Position numbers and translations under genes: made by a program. Below the pieces are notes generated by a model, which was not told the origin of the DNA, searched no databases, and was given only the letters and a program-made list of their open reading frames with translations. From NCBI GenBank assembly GCA_964470525.1, contig CAYYDE010000004.1, positions 62,001 through 126,000 on the forward strand: DNA of 64,000 nucleotides, written 5' to 3'. The stretch comes from CAYYDE01 sp964470525 (GTDB lineage: Bacteria > Patescibacteriota > Gracilibacteria > BD1-5 > UBA6164). Positions within the stretch are counted from its first letter, which is position 1, and each line of letters opens with the position of its first letter. Shown here piece after piece: positions 32,312 through 41,448 of this stretch.

Positions 32312-33340
32312 TCATTTTTGTACAAATGAAAGGTTGTTGTTTGTCAACGCATCAAAGTCCAAAAATAAATCTTTTCTCTCTTCATAGACTCGGAGAGTTT
32401 CAGGAGTGAGGTAAGGATTTGAAAGCTGGATGACACGTCGTCCTTGAAAGTTTCCTTTTTCAAAAGCAATTTTCACTCGGGTGTCTTGATAAAAAAATGC
32501 ATCAAAGCTCCCATTTTGCATAGCTCTTTCAAGTCCTAATTCAATATATTTTGCAATATCAGGACGTGTAGGAGAAATAAACAAAAAATATGGGTTTGGG
32601 TAGAGAAGTAACAGATTTTGATCAACTTCAAGAGTTTCTCTTGCTCCATCTGGGAAAGCCCAATCTCCTGTTAAAAGGCGTTCAATTTCTCCGAAGGGTT
32701 CATGTATCCCTCTTGGGAAAACATCAAATCTGCCAGCACCTAATTTATAAAAAAGAGACTGGTATTTTGTTGTTTTCACTACAATGAGATTATTTGCTTC
32801 TAAGATATCGGTATCTGCCCATGTACGGCCTTGCCCAAATCGAATACCGAGACGAGAAAAATCATGAACTTCAGATACTTTTGCAAGCTTTTGACTCAAC
32901 GCGTGATATTTCTGTTTTTCGTCTTCTACCCAAGATGCTTGAGCTTCGACTAATACTCCATGATTGTTTGGAGTCAATAACCCCGGAGTATTCATCATGA
33001 GTACTCGTGCCCCGAATAGACCTTTAAAAATATCAATACGTATAGGAATCAAAGTACTTTCAAGGTTTGGTTCGGTAGCAGCCCACATAACGGTAAGCTC
33101 CCCATATTGTACATCTTGGGAAACTCTTTGTTGAGTAGCTTCTCCTTGGCTGTCTTGTCTGATTTCTTTGAGTGTACATGGAAATTCAGGTGCATTCGGA
33201 AGAATTACTTCCTGTAAGAGTTTTTTACAATACGAACCATTTGCATCACTGGGATTGTGATTATATACAATCACGCATTCAGTAGAAGAAATAGCATGAT
33301 GAGAAAACATCAACAAGAGTAATAATATATATTTTTTCAT
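32312..33340 (-). CDS. Periplasmic solute-binding-like protein of proteobacterial type; foreign-looking, ends in TGA
   Basis: The 342-residue protein has a signal peptide (MKKYILLLLLMFSHHAISS) and a solute-binding-protein-3-like fold with RLGIRFGQGRTWADTDILEA, YKLGAGRFDVFPRGIHEPFG and IELGLERAMQNGSFDAFFYQ. I recognise this as a family common in Gammaproteobacteria, where it is annotated as transporter substrate-binding-like. The frame has no internal TGA, uses GGN for all glycines, ends in TGA (32314-32312) just before a terminator and has a good ribosome-binding site (AGGAAGTGG). Base and codon use differ clearly from neighbours. Horizontal acquisition is the likely explanation; the ligand is unknown. 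Confidence 0.88.
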   Translation of the reverse strand: MKKYILLLLLMFSHHAISSTECVIVYNHNPSDANGSYCKKLLQEVILPNAPEFPCTLKEIRQDSQGEATQQRVSQDVQYGELTVMWAATEPNLESTLIPIRIDIFKGLFGARVLMMNTPGLLTPNNHGVLVEAQASWVEDEKQKYHALSQKLAKVSEVHDFSRLGIRFGQGRTWADTDILEANNLIVVKTTKYQSLFYKLGAGRFDVFPRGIHEPFGEIERLLTGDWAFPDGARETLEVDQNLLLLYPNPYFLFISPTRPDIAKYIELGLERAMQNGSFDAFFYQDTRVKIAFEKGNFQGRRVIQLSNPYLTPETLRVYEERKDLFLDFDALTNNNLSFVQK

Positions 33341-33455
33341 AATCCACTTCCTGTAAAAAGGAGGAAAAAATAGAGATGATACACATCAATGTATAACAAG
33401 CTTTAGCTTCTATATCATACTTATTTTTACTATTTGTCAATAAGAATTTTTACAC

Positions 33456-33481
33456 AAAAAAACCGAGATTCTCTCGGTTTT
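33456..33481 (-). terminator. Terminator of the rpsT-infC-rpmI-rplT operon
   Basis: AAAACCGAGA-TTC-TCTCGGTTTT hairpin directly after the rplT stop codon. Confidence 0.85.
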
Positions 33482-33483
33482 GA

Positions 33484-33828
33484 CTATTTTACAAAATCAA
33501 CGATTTTTGTAAATACAGTAGGATTTGTAATTGCTAAGTTTGATAAAACTTTTCTATTTAAAGAAACTGATTTTTTATACAAAGCATTGATAAGTTTTGA
33601 ATACGTAGTTCCATTTTGTCTTGATGCAGTATTGATTCTTACTGTCCAAAGTCTTCTGAAATCTCTTTTTTTTGTTCTTCTTGAAATATAAGAGTTTAAT
33701 CCAGCTTTCATCCAAGCATTTTTTGCTCTTGAGAAAACTCTTGAATTGAGCATTCTGTACCCTTTTGTTGCTTTTAAGATTTTTTTATGTCTTTTTCTAG
33801 TCATAAGACCTCTTTTTACTCTAACCAT
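33484..33828 (-). CDS. rplT: 50S ribosomal protein L20
   Basis: L20 is an early-assembly 23S rRNA-binding protein. The 114-residue sequence MVRVKRGLMTRKRHKKILKA...GYRMLNSRVF...RRDFRRLW-type core and the C-terminal AITNPTVFTKIVDFVK match the family in length and order (here KRDFRRLWTVRINTASRQNG). No TGA codons are used. It is last in the rpsT-infC-rpmI-rplT operon. Confidence 0.97.
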   Translation of the reverse strand: MVRVKRGLMTRKRHKKILKATKGYRMLNSRVFSRAKNAWMKAGLNSYISRRTKKRDFRRLWTVRINTASRQNGTTYSKLINALYKKSVSLNRKVLSNLAITNPTVFTKIVDFVK

Positions 33829-33913
33829 ATATGTTTTATTTAAGTAGTAATTGACGAAGTAAGGTATTTATAAAAATATAAATTTGCAACCTTCTCGCGT
33901 CGAAAATAAGTTT

Positions 33914-34105
33914 TTACATAAAAGGAATTTGTTGTCTGATTTTTTTTGCTTCTACCCCAGAAACAAGAACACCATATTTATTTCTTCCTTTTGATTTTTT
34001 ACTTTTTCCAGAAAGGAGATGTTTTTTCCAAGCTTTTGCAAGTTTAAATTTTCCCTTTGCAGTCACTTTCACTCTTTTCTTTACTCAACTTCTTGTTTTT
34101 AACAT
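33914..34105 (-). CDS. rpmI: 50S ribosomal protein L35
   Basis: The 63-residue basic protein MLKTRSGVKKRVKVTAKGKF, KLAKAWKKHLLSGKSKKSKG and a tail ending KIRQQIPFM matches L35 (KTxSGAAKRFKxT...). The conserved Gly of KTRSG is a TGA codon, so the gene is missed in the standard code. It sits between infC and rplT, as in most bacteria. Confidence 0.95.
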
Positions 34106-34130
34106 AAGAATGTGTAGTTATAAAATAATA

Positions 34131-34640
34131 TTATTTTGGAGACATCATCACAAAAAAATTACTTCCAGCTCTTGTAAGCTTTTTATCGATTTTATAAAAA
34201 TCATCAAGCATAAGTACGAAAGATTCAATTTTTTCTTTTGCAATATCTTCATATTGATTTTCTCTTCCTTTTAAAAAGAGAACAACTTTTAAAGGATGAC
34301 CAGCCTTTGCAAACTTTTCAGCTTGATTTTTTTTCACTTCAAGGTCATGTTCACCAATTTTGAAGGTAATTTTGAGTGTTTTTAAATCAGGAGCTTTTCC
34401 TTTTTGTTTATTTTTTTGATCAAGTTTTTTTTGTTTATACAAAAATTTCCCATAATCAAGCATTTTTACAATTGCGAAATCTCCATCATTTCAAAGTTGC
34501 ATGAGATCAAGACTGAGTTCAGAAGCTTTTATTTTCGCATCTGAAAGAGACATATCTCAAAGAGCAACCCCTTCTTCATCAATCAGTTTTACTTTTGATG
34601 CTTTAATATCATCATTGAGTAATTTTCTTTTTTCCTTCAT
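34131..34640 (-). CDS. infC: Translation initiation factor IF-3
   Basis: IF-3 prevents premature subunit joining and checks start-codon pairing. The 169-residue protein has an N-terminal domain (LLNDDIKASKVKLIDEEGVA, LSDAKIKASELSLDLMQLG), a lysine-rich linker (KKLDQKNKQKGKAPDLKTLK) and a C-terminal domain (EKFAKAGHPLKVVLFLKGRE). Two glycines are TGA. It starts with ATG rather than the rare AUU/AUC often seen in infC. Confidence 0.96.
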
Positions 34641-34648
34641 GTATTATA

Positions 34649-34960
34649 TTAGGCTTTTAAAGAAGTATCTAATTTTTTTAGCATAAGAGCGAATTTAGAT
34701 TTTTTTCTATCACCATTGTTTTTATGAATGATGTTTTTCTTTACAAGTTTATCAATATTTGATTGAAGTCCTGATTTTACAGTAATTCCATCTTTTTTTG
34801 TGTTAAACAAAATTGATCTTGCAGCTTGAGCATCACCATTTTTAATAGCAGCTTCAAATGCTTTTCTTGTTTCTTTATAGACACTTTTGAAATGATCATT
34901 TCTTGAGTGTTTTTTCAAACTTTGTTTGAGTGCTTTTTTTGCAGATTTAATAATTGGCAT
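34649..34960 (-). CDS. rpsT: 30S ribosomal protein S20
   Basis: The 103-residue basic helical protein MPIIKSAKKALKQSLKKHSR, NDHFKSVYKETRKAFEAAI and a C-terminal helix ending MLKKLDTSLKA match S20 in length and motifs. It is the first gene of the operon, upstream of infC by 8 bp, an unusual partner for infC-rpmI-rplT. No TGA codon is used. Confidence 0.93.
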   Translation of the reverse strand: MPIIKSAKKALKQSLKKHSRNDHFKSVYKETRKAFEAAIKNGDAQAARSILFNTKKDGITVKSGLQSNIDKLVKKNIIHKNNGDRKKSKFALMLKKLDTSLKA

Positions 34961-35035
34961 ATTTTAGCGTAAAATAATTATAAAATAACAGTTGGGGCTA
35001 GTTATCTCTATTACCAAAAGGCAATATACCGCAGC

Positions 35036-35063
35036 ATTATATGAAAAAAAATAATTTAGTCAA
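35036..35063 (-). promoter_or_regulatory. Promoter of the rpsT-infC-rpmI-rplT operon
   Basis: Minus-strand TTGACT (35063-35058) and TATAAT (35041-35036) with a 16-bp spacer. The leader of about 70 nt down to the rpsT ATG is locally GC-richer (around 34990-35030) and can form short stems, so it may be an autoregulatory target. Confidence 0.65.
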
Positions 35064-35116
35064 AAGAAAATACAAAAAAAGTCGTACTTTTTGAGATACA
35101 ACTTTTTTTATAATTT

Positions 35117-37486
35117 TTATCTTAATTTTCCACCTTTTTTTTCAACTTTTGATACAATTTCTTGAATCAATTTTGCTTTGGTTTCATCATCTATTGTTCC
35201 TGTCATGGATTGAATATATACAGTAAATGACATACTTCTTTTTCCAGGAAGTTTCTCTTCATTTTCATAAATATCAAAAAGTTCTACTTTTTTAATAATA
35301 TTTTTGTCTACTCCTGCAATCGTATTTGCAATTTCTCTTCCGGCAATATTTTTTTCTACTACAAAGGAAAGATCAAAGTTATTTTCTTGAAAATTTGAAA
35401 GTTCTTTTGCTTTTGTTTTATTATAGGCTTTTGTAAGAAGTTCAGAAATATCAATTTCAAAAAATGCAACTCTTGCTTCCACATCAAATCTTTTTGCAAT
35501 ATTTGGATGAATTTCTCATATTACTCAGATTTCACTTCATCTTGCTACAATTTTTGCCGTTCTTCCAGCATGAGCATATTTTGGAATTTTTTGTGTATTT
35601 TCAAAGAAAAAGTTATCTACAAAAATAGTCTTTAGAAAATCTGAAATACTATTTTGAAGATCATAATATGGAATTTCTTTTTCACTTGTCATCACTCAAG
35701 AAAGAAGGTATTTTTCTCAGACATCATTTCCTTCTTTGAAAAAAGCTTTTTCTATTTCGAAAAGTTTGAGATCTTTTCTGTCTCGAATATTTTCTTCAAG
35801 TCCTTTCATGAGGTTTGGGATGAGAGAATTTCTCATATGTGTCGCCTCTTCTGAAAGAAAGTTTTTGAGAGGAACACATTCATGAAGATCCATATTGAGT
35901 TTTTGGAGAAGAGAATCACTGACAAAAGAATAATTATATACATCAAACCATCCACGAGCAGTAAAAAAAGAACGAATATCATTTTTTATAAGATAACTTG
36001 GATGTTGCACAATGGCTCAAAGATTGATTCTTGGAACAGTTGTTACAATATTGTTATATCCATGAATTCTCGCAATTTCTTCAGCAATATCAGCTTTTGT
36101 TGTTAATTCTTTTCTCCAGAAAGGAATTTCAAGAGTGTTTCCAGATTTTTGAATTCAAAGATGTTGAAGAATTTTTTCTACATATGAAGATTCATAGTTT
36201 GCACCAATGAGTTTATTATAAAACGCAAGATCGTATTCTTGAAGAATTTTTTCTTGTTTTTTTGGATAACTATCAAAATAGCTGGTGCATTCAAGATTTG
36301 GATGATTTTTTTGGAGTTCTTTCACTATTAAGGCTGTTGCTCTCTGAGCTGTTTCAGGAAGAATATCTTTTTCAAAAATGTTGAGAGAGTCTGTTCTTAT
36401 CCCAAGTCTTTTTCCTGTCATTCTTAAAATTGCTTGATCAAAATGAGCTGTTTCAATAAGAATATTTTTTGTAGTGTCACTTACAGCACTTGATTTTCCA
36501 CCAATAATTCCTCATAAAGCAAGTATTTTTTTCTCATCTGCAATAACAATGTCTTTCTCTGATAATTCATATGTTTTCTCATCAAGAGCAACAAAAATTT
36601 CACCATTTTTTGCATATCTTATACTGATCGTTCCCTCAATAGTATCGGCATCAAAAATATGTGCTGGTTGTCAATAAAAATACAATGAATAATTAGAAGC
36701 ATCTACTAAAAGACCTTTTGAAGTATGACCAGCTGCTTGAATAATGGTTGTAATTTCTTCTCTTGCAGGAGTATTTGAAACGTTTTTTACTCATAATAAA
36801 GAATATCTTTTTACTCCTTCTGGGATTTCATTTTTTACATTTCATACTGGAAGGTGAGAAAAATTTTGAGTTTCATATGAAAGTTCAAATGGTTTTCAAT
36901 AGATAGTTGAAATTTCTCTCATTATTCAGATATATGAAAAGAGATCTGGTCTATGATTGATGGCTTTGTTGTCTATTTCAAGAATTTCGTCATTTTTTCA
37001 AAGTACATCACACAGAGGAGTTCCTGGTTTTGCTTGAAAGCTTGAAAGATCGACAATTTCTTTTTCATCTTTTGCAGGAAAAATATCGGCAAGTCAAATT
37101 TCTTCAGCAGCACAAATCATTCCATTACTTTCAACTCCACGAATAGATGTTTTTTTCATGACAATTGGTTCTCATTGTCCATGCCAAACAACACTTGCTC
37201 CAATTTTTGCAACTGCAACTCCTTGACCTACACTTAAATTTGATCATCCACATACAATTTGAATATCAGAATTTTCTCCTATATTTACCATACAAACTTT
37301 TAAAGAATCTGCATTTTCATGATTTTCTATTTTTGAAATTTCTCCATATACCATATTTGTAAATTGGGATTTTTGAGAATGAACTTCTTCAACTTCTGCT
37401 GTATGCATAACGAGTTTTTGAGCACAAATATCAGCATCTTCAATATAGGGAAGATATGATTTTAAAACTTTATATGAGATTTTCAT
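35117..37486 (-). CDS. pheT: Phenylalanyl-tRNA synthetase beta subunit
   Basis: PheT is the editing and tRNA-binding subunit of PheRS. The 789-residue protein starts MKISYKVLKSYLPYIEDADI, has the EMAP/tRBD-like fold (VYGEISKIENHENADSLKVC...VGQGVAVAKIGASV), B3/B4 with DASNYSLYFYGQPAHIFDAD, the B5 LEIPFWRKELTTKADIAEEI and a C-terminal ferredoxin-like domain (SMSFTVYIQSMTGTIDDE). The internal ATG at 37486 fits the family better than one at 37519. pheS is not next to it, so the subunits are unlinked. Many glycines are TGA. Confidence 0.95.
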
Positions 37487-37515
37487 TTTCTTTTTATTAG
37501 TAAATATTTGCTTTA

Positions 37516-37554
37516 GCATAAAAAAAAACTTGAAAAAATCAAGTTTTCTTATGC
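37516..37554 (-). terminator. Terminator after the 37549-37920 gene
   Basis: GCATAA...AAAACTTGA-AAAAA-TCAAGTTTT...TTATGC forms a long stem that includes the upstream gene's stop codon. Confidence 0.7.
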
Positions 37555-37920
37555 AACATGAGTAATATCATGTATTTTAGATTTTGTTGAGTCAATTAAA
37601 TTTTGTTTTTGATGTATGTGAGATTTCATAATATAGAAAGATTTTGACATTCTTTGTATAATAATATGTTCATTTGTTGCTAATGCATTCAAAATTTGTT
37701 TCCCGGTTAAGAGGTGCATCTTTTTTGCATCTTCTGGAATATGTATATTTTCACAAATTCAGCATATGATTTTATATTCTCATTCTTTACTTTTCGTACT
37801 GGTACAATGTATAGATATATGAGGACGTTTGATTAAAATATCAGAAATAATATTTGCATCTTGTTGTATATTTATAGCTTCTGTTACGAAAAGAGCTGTG
37901 TTTGAAGGAGATCATATCAT
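37549..37920 (-). CDS. Hypothetical protein
   Basis: The 123-residue soluble protein begins MIGSPSNTALFVTEAINIQQ and contains KEGEYKIICGICENIHIPED with a C-x2-C pair, then an alpha-rich C-terminal half rich in His, Ile and Lys. Three glycines are TGA. No family recognised. It is a single gene with its own terminator between the methyltransferase and pheT, all on the minus strand. Confidence 0.65.
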
Positions 37921-37987
37921 GGTAAGTATCAAAGTCAAAAAATATTTATGTTTCTAGATTATAATATATAATTTTTAAAGTCAATGT

Positions 37988-38716
37988 TTATTTTCTTGCG
38001 ATAAAATAAACTCTTTCAGATTCAATATGAATATCTCAAGAATGAAAATCTAATAATTCTAAGATTTTAAACCCTTGTGTTTGTAATTCTTTTTGAATCA
38101 TATCAATTGGAAAAGAATTTTCTTGTACGACTTCTTCAATGAGGTCATAACGTCCATCATCGGATTTTTTAAATATTTTTATAAGCCATTCATAGTATGT
38201 TTTTTTATCAAACATTTCTAAACAGACACTGTCATCTCAAAAATTATAAAATTGTGCAAATTCTCTTGTAATATTTTCAAATTCGAAAATGGTATTAATA
38301 TCAAAAATTAAAATTCCTCATGGTGAGAGATGTTTATAACTCATAGCAAAAAAATTTTTCCATTCTTGCCATGTTAATAGATGACAAATAGAGTTGTAAT
38401 TACATAAAATGACATCAAATTCTTTTTGTAAATCGAAATGTGTCATATCTCAAAGAAAAATTTTATTTTCTGGAAAAATCTTTTTTGCTCTTTCTATCAT
38501 ATGTTCATTGATATCGAGTCAAGTAAGATCATATCAATATTTAAAGAATTCTTTTGCAACTGTTCCTGTTCAACATGCTGTTTCTAATATGGTGTGTGCT
38601 GTAGGAAGATGTTTTTTTATAATGGTATGTAAAAATTCTACTTCTTCATCAAGAGGAGAGTTGATTCATCTTACTATATCATCATAATAATCTAAGAAAT
38701 GTTCATAGGTTTTCAT
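37988..38716 (-). CDS. Class I SAM-dependent methyltransferase
   Basis: The 242-residue protein has SAM motif I TILETACGTGTVAKEFFKYG, acidic motif II YDLTGLDINEHMIERAKKIF, motif III FLGDMTHFDLQKEFDVILCN and LSPGGILIFDINTIFEFENI, typical of small-molecule methyltransferases (Methyltransf_25/11). The substrate cannot be assigned and its neighbours do not suggest a pathway. Confidence 0.88.
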
Positions 38717-38833
38717 AATTTTATTTATAGAATTATTTGATTGAATTATAAAGGGAAGAAAGAATTTTGCAAAAAGTTTTGTTAGAATAGAAAAATGGTA
38801 TAATAGTAAAAAATATTTATTTATTACTTTATT

Positions 38834-39310
38834 ATGAAACAAATTTTTTTTGTTGGACTTTCTTCTAAAAATGACAAAGTTGGAAATCAGCTTCCAGCTT
38901 TTGATGTTTCAACAAATTCATGAAAAATAATTCAAAGTATTTCTGATCAAATTGGAAATGATTGAATTTTTACAACAAATCTTGTTCCTTTTACCCCATT
39001 ACAAGATGGAAAAATTCGATATCCAACAAAACAAGAAAAAATACATGGATTTCAGCAACTTATCAAAAATATAGAGGATAATAAACCCAAAGTAGTTTTT
39101 TTATTTTGAAAAGAAGTTTCTGATTTTATTTTTAAGGAATTACAATGAGATCAAATCTCAGATTGAGAAATATTAAAAAATGGAATTTTATTTATTGCTG
39201 TACAACATCCATCATATATTTTTGTGTATAAAAGAAAATGTATTCAAGAATATGTACAATGAATTGTTGATAAAATTCATGTATTAAAAAAGACACTTGA
39301 TCTCTTATAA
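38834..39310 (+). CDS. Uracil-DNA glycosylase superfamily-like protein
   Basis: The 158-residue protein has TTNLVPFTPLQDGKIRYPTK, KPKVVFLFGKEVSDFIFKEL and LFIAVQHPSYIFVYKRK. The NLVPFTP and HPSY motifs and their spacing resemble UDG-superfamily enzymes (family 4/5 type), but no Fe-S cysteines are evident. It may remove uracil or act on another damaged base. The stop lies inside a terminator shared with convergent recA. Confidence 0.6.
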
Positions 39311-39326
39311 TCAAGTGTCTTTTTAT
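39289..39326. terminator. Bidirectional terminator between the UDG-like gene and recA
   Basis: GACACTTGAT-CTCTTATA-ATCAAGTGTC followed by T5; the loop contains the stop codon of the plus-strand gene. Confidence 0.8.
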
Positions 39327-40309
39327 TAAATACTATTTCTAATAACTTCCTCAATTTCGTTTGAGATTTCTGGATTTTCTTTTAAAAATTGTTTTACATT
39401 TTCTCTTCCTTGTCCAAGTTTTGTTTCACCGTATGAGTAAAATGAACCTGATTTTTTGATAATTTCAAGATCTGTTCCAGTATCAACAATTTCTCATACT
39501 TTTGAGATTCATTCATTATACATTACATCAAATTCTGCTTCTTTAAATGGAGGAGCAATTTTGTTTTTTACTACTTTTACTTTTGTTCTATTTCCAGTTG
39601 CTTCTTTATCAACTCCAGCTCAGGTTTCAATTTTATCCTTTCTTCTTACATCAAGTCTTTGAGATGCATAAAATTTGAGTGCATTTCCTCAAGTAGTTGT
39701 TTCTGGACTTCAAAACATTACTCAAATTTTCATTCTAATTTGGTTGATAAAAATCACTGTACAACCTGTTTTAGAAATAGGACCAGTAATTTTTCTGAGA
39801 GCTTGAGACATAAGACGTGCTTGTAATCCCATATGAGAATCTCACATTTCTCCTTCAATTTCAGCTTTCGGAGTAAGTGCAGCAACAGAGTCTATAACGA
39901 TAAGATCAACAGCTCCAGATCTTACAAGAGCATCAACTATTTCTAATGCTTGTTCCCCATAATCTGGTTGAGAAACAATAAGATTTTCTATATCGACTCC
40001 AATTTTTTGTGCATATGCAGGATCAAGAGCATGTTCAGCATCAACAAAAGCAGCTGTTCCACCAGCTTTTTGCATTTCAGCAATAGCATGGAGGGTGAGA
40101 GTTGTTTTTCATGATGATTCTGGACCATAAATTTCTATAATTCTTCATTTTGCATATCATCCTCCAAGAGCCACATCAAGAGATAAACTTCATGCAGATG
40201 TTGTTTCCACATTCATACTTTCTTTATCTCAAAGTTTCATCACAGATCCTTTTCAAAATTGTTTTTCAATCATTGCAAGAGCATTTGCTAAAGCTTCTTT
40301 TTTATCCAT
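39326..40309 (-). CDS. recA: Recombinase RecA
   Basis: RecA forms filaments on ssDNA for strand exchange and the SOS response. The 327-residue protein shows MDKKEALANALAMIEKQFGK, Walker A [40 protein letters not shown], Walker B DLIVIDSVAALTPKAEIEGE and loop L2 MFGSPETTTGGNALKFYASQ. The Gly of SSGKT and several others are TGA codons, strong evidence for the UGA=Gly code. The acidic C-terminal tail is short. Confidence 0.97.
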
Positions 40310-40352
40310 ATATATTTTTGTTATGAAGATAATATATTTTGTATGTAAAATT

Positions 40353-40380
40353 ATTATATAAAATAAATATATAATTGCAA
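40353..40380 (-). promoter_or_regulatory. Promoter of recA
   Basis: Minus-strand TTGCAA (40380-40375) and TATAAT (40358-40353) with a 16-bp spacer, about 44 bp upstream of the ATG. No LexA-type box was recognised. Confidence 0.55.
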
Positions 40381-40395
40381 ATTTATTTTTTAAAA

Positions 40396-40626
40396 TTATT
40401 TTACTCTATAATTCTCTTTAAGTCATTCAAATGTTCCAATGGCTATATTTTGTCATGAACATTTTTGACAAATAAATGTGTATTCGTTTTGTTTTGGACG
40501 TTGTGTTTCAACGATTTCTTCACAATCTTTACAATAAAATGATACATCTCATCTCTCTTGAGAAAATGTGATTCTTTTTTCTCAAAAATCATCAACATTG
40601 AGTAAATCTGAATAATTGTTTGGCAT
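40396..40626 (-). CDS. Small zinc-ribbon protein
   Basis: The 76-residue protein has one zinc ribbon, FYCKDCEEIVETQRPKQN then YTFICQKCSGQNIAIGTFEG (two CxxC pairs 24 residues apart). It has flanking charged ends and no other domain. Such ribbons bind nucleic acid or proteins; no function can be assigned. It lies 12 bp after the exonuclease gene on the same strand. Confidence 0.75.
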
Positions 40627-40638
40627 ATAAATATATTA

Positions 40639-41247
40639 TTAAAATAAGCTTAAAATTTCTTCTTTTTTTTCTTTAATACCAAGAATATTTCTTTTGTGAA
40701 GTTCAAGAAAGGCTTTAAGAGTTGCTTCCACATCCACTATAGCGTCATGTGCTCAAAGAAAATATTCTCAAAAAAGTTCTTTATAGAGTTCTCAGAGTTT
40801 TGGATATTTAAATCTTTCTCCATTTCATCTAATTGCACAAAAATCTACTGTGGTTTTCATCGTACAGATGATTTGTTTTGGTTGATAGAGATATTCTTTT
40901 TGGAGTCTTTTGAGTTCTAATTTTAACATGTCTTCATCATATTCTATATTATGTCAAATAATTGCATCACAACTGTTGATTACTTGGATAAAATCTTCAA
41001 TTTTTTCTTCAATATTTGGGGCATTCTTTACATCTATATCATAAATATGGTGTACTTGGCTTGAATCATAGGGAATAGCGATTTTTGGTTTTATAAATTG
41101 GTTAATACGTTGTGTTTCTGTAAAAACTCCATCTTTGAGTTCTCAGACAATTCAAGCAAATTGGATGATATAGGGTTGAAGGGTAAGATCAGTTTCTTTT
41201 TTGTTTATAAATCAGGTAGTTTCCGTATCAAATACTAAAATTTTCAT
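40639..41247 (-). CDS. DEDDh 3'-5' exonuclease (DNA polymerase III epsilon-like)
   Basis: The 202-residue protein has ExoI MKILVFDTETTGFINKKETD, ExoII CDAIIGHNIEYDEDMLKLEL and ExoIII FLGAHDAIVDVEATLKAFLE, giving D7/E9, D117-type, H and D catalytic residues of the DEDDh family. It could be a proofreading subunit (DnaQ-like) or RNase T-like enzyme; the lone domain cannot decide. TGA encodes G in DTETTG, GHN and the Gly before AHD. Confidence 0.9.
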
Positions 41248-41340
41248 TTTCTCAAAATTATTTTCTAAAGCCTTCTTAGTTTAAAAAAATATTGAAAAAA
41301 AGCAAAGAAAAATTAGAAGTCAAATATATTCAAAAAATAT

Positions 41341-41369
41341 TTGACAAATATAAAAAAAAGGACTAATAT
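41341..41369 (+). promoter_or_regulatory. Promoter of the Cys-rich secreted protein gene
   Basis: TTGACA (41341-41346) and TAATAT (41364-41369) with a 17-bp spacer, 80 bp upstream of the ATG. Confidence 0.5.
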
Positions 41370-41448
41370 TACAAATATTTTATTTTTAATAAAAATGCCT
41401 ATGAAAAAATAATATTGATACATTTTTTTATTTTTTTACTATTTTTTT

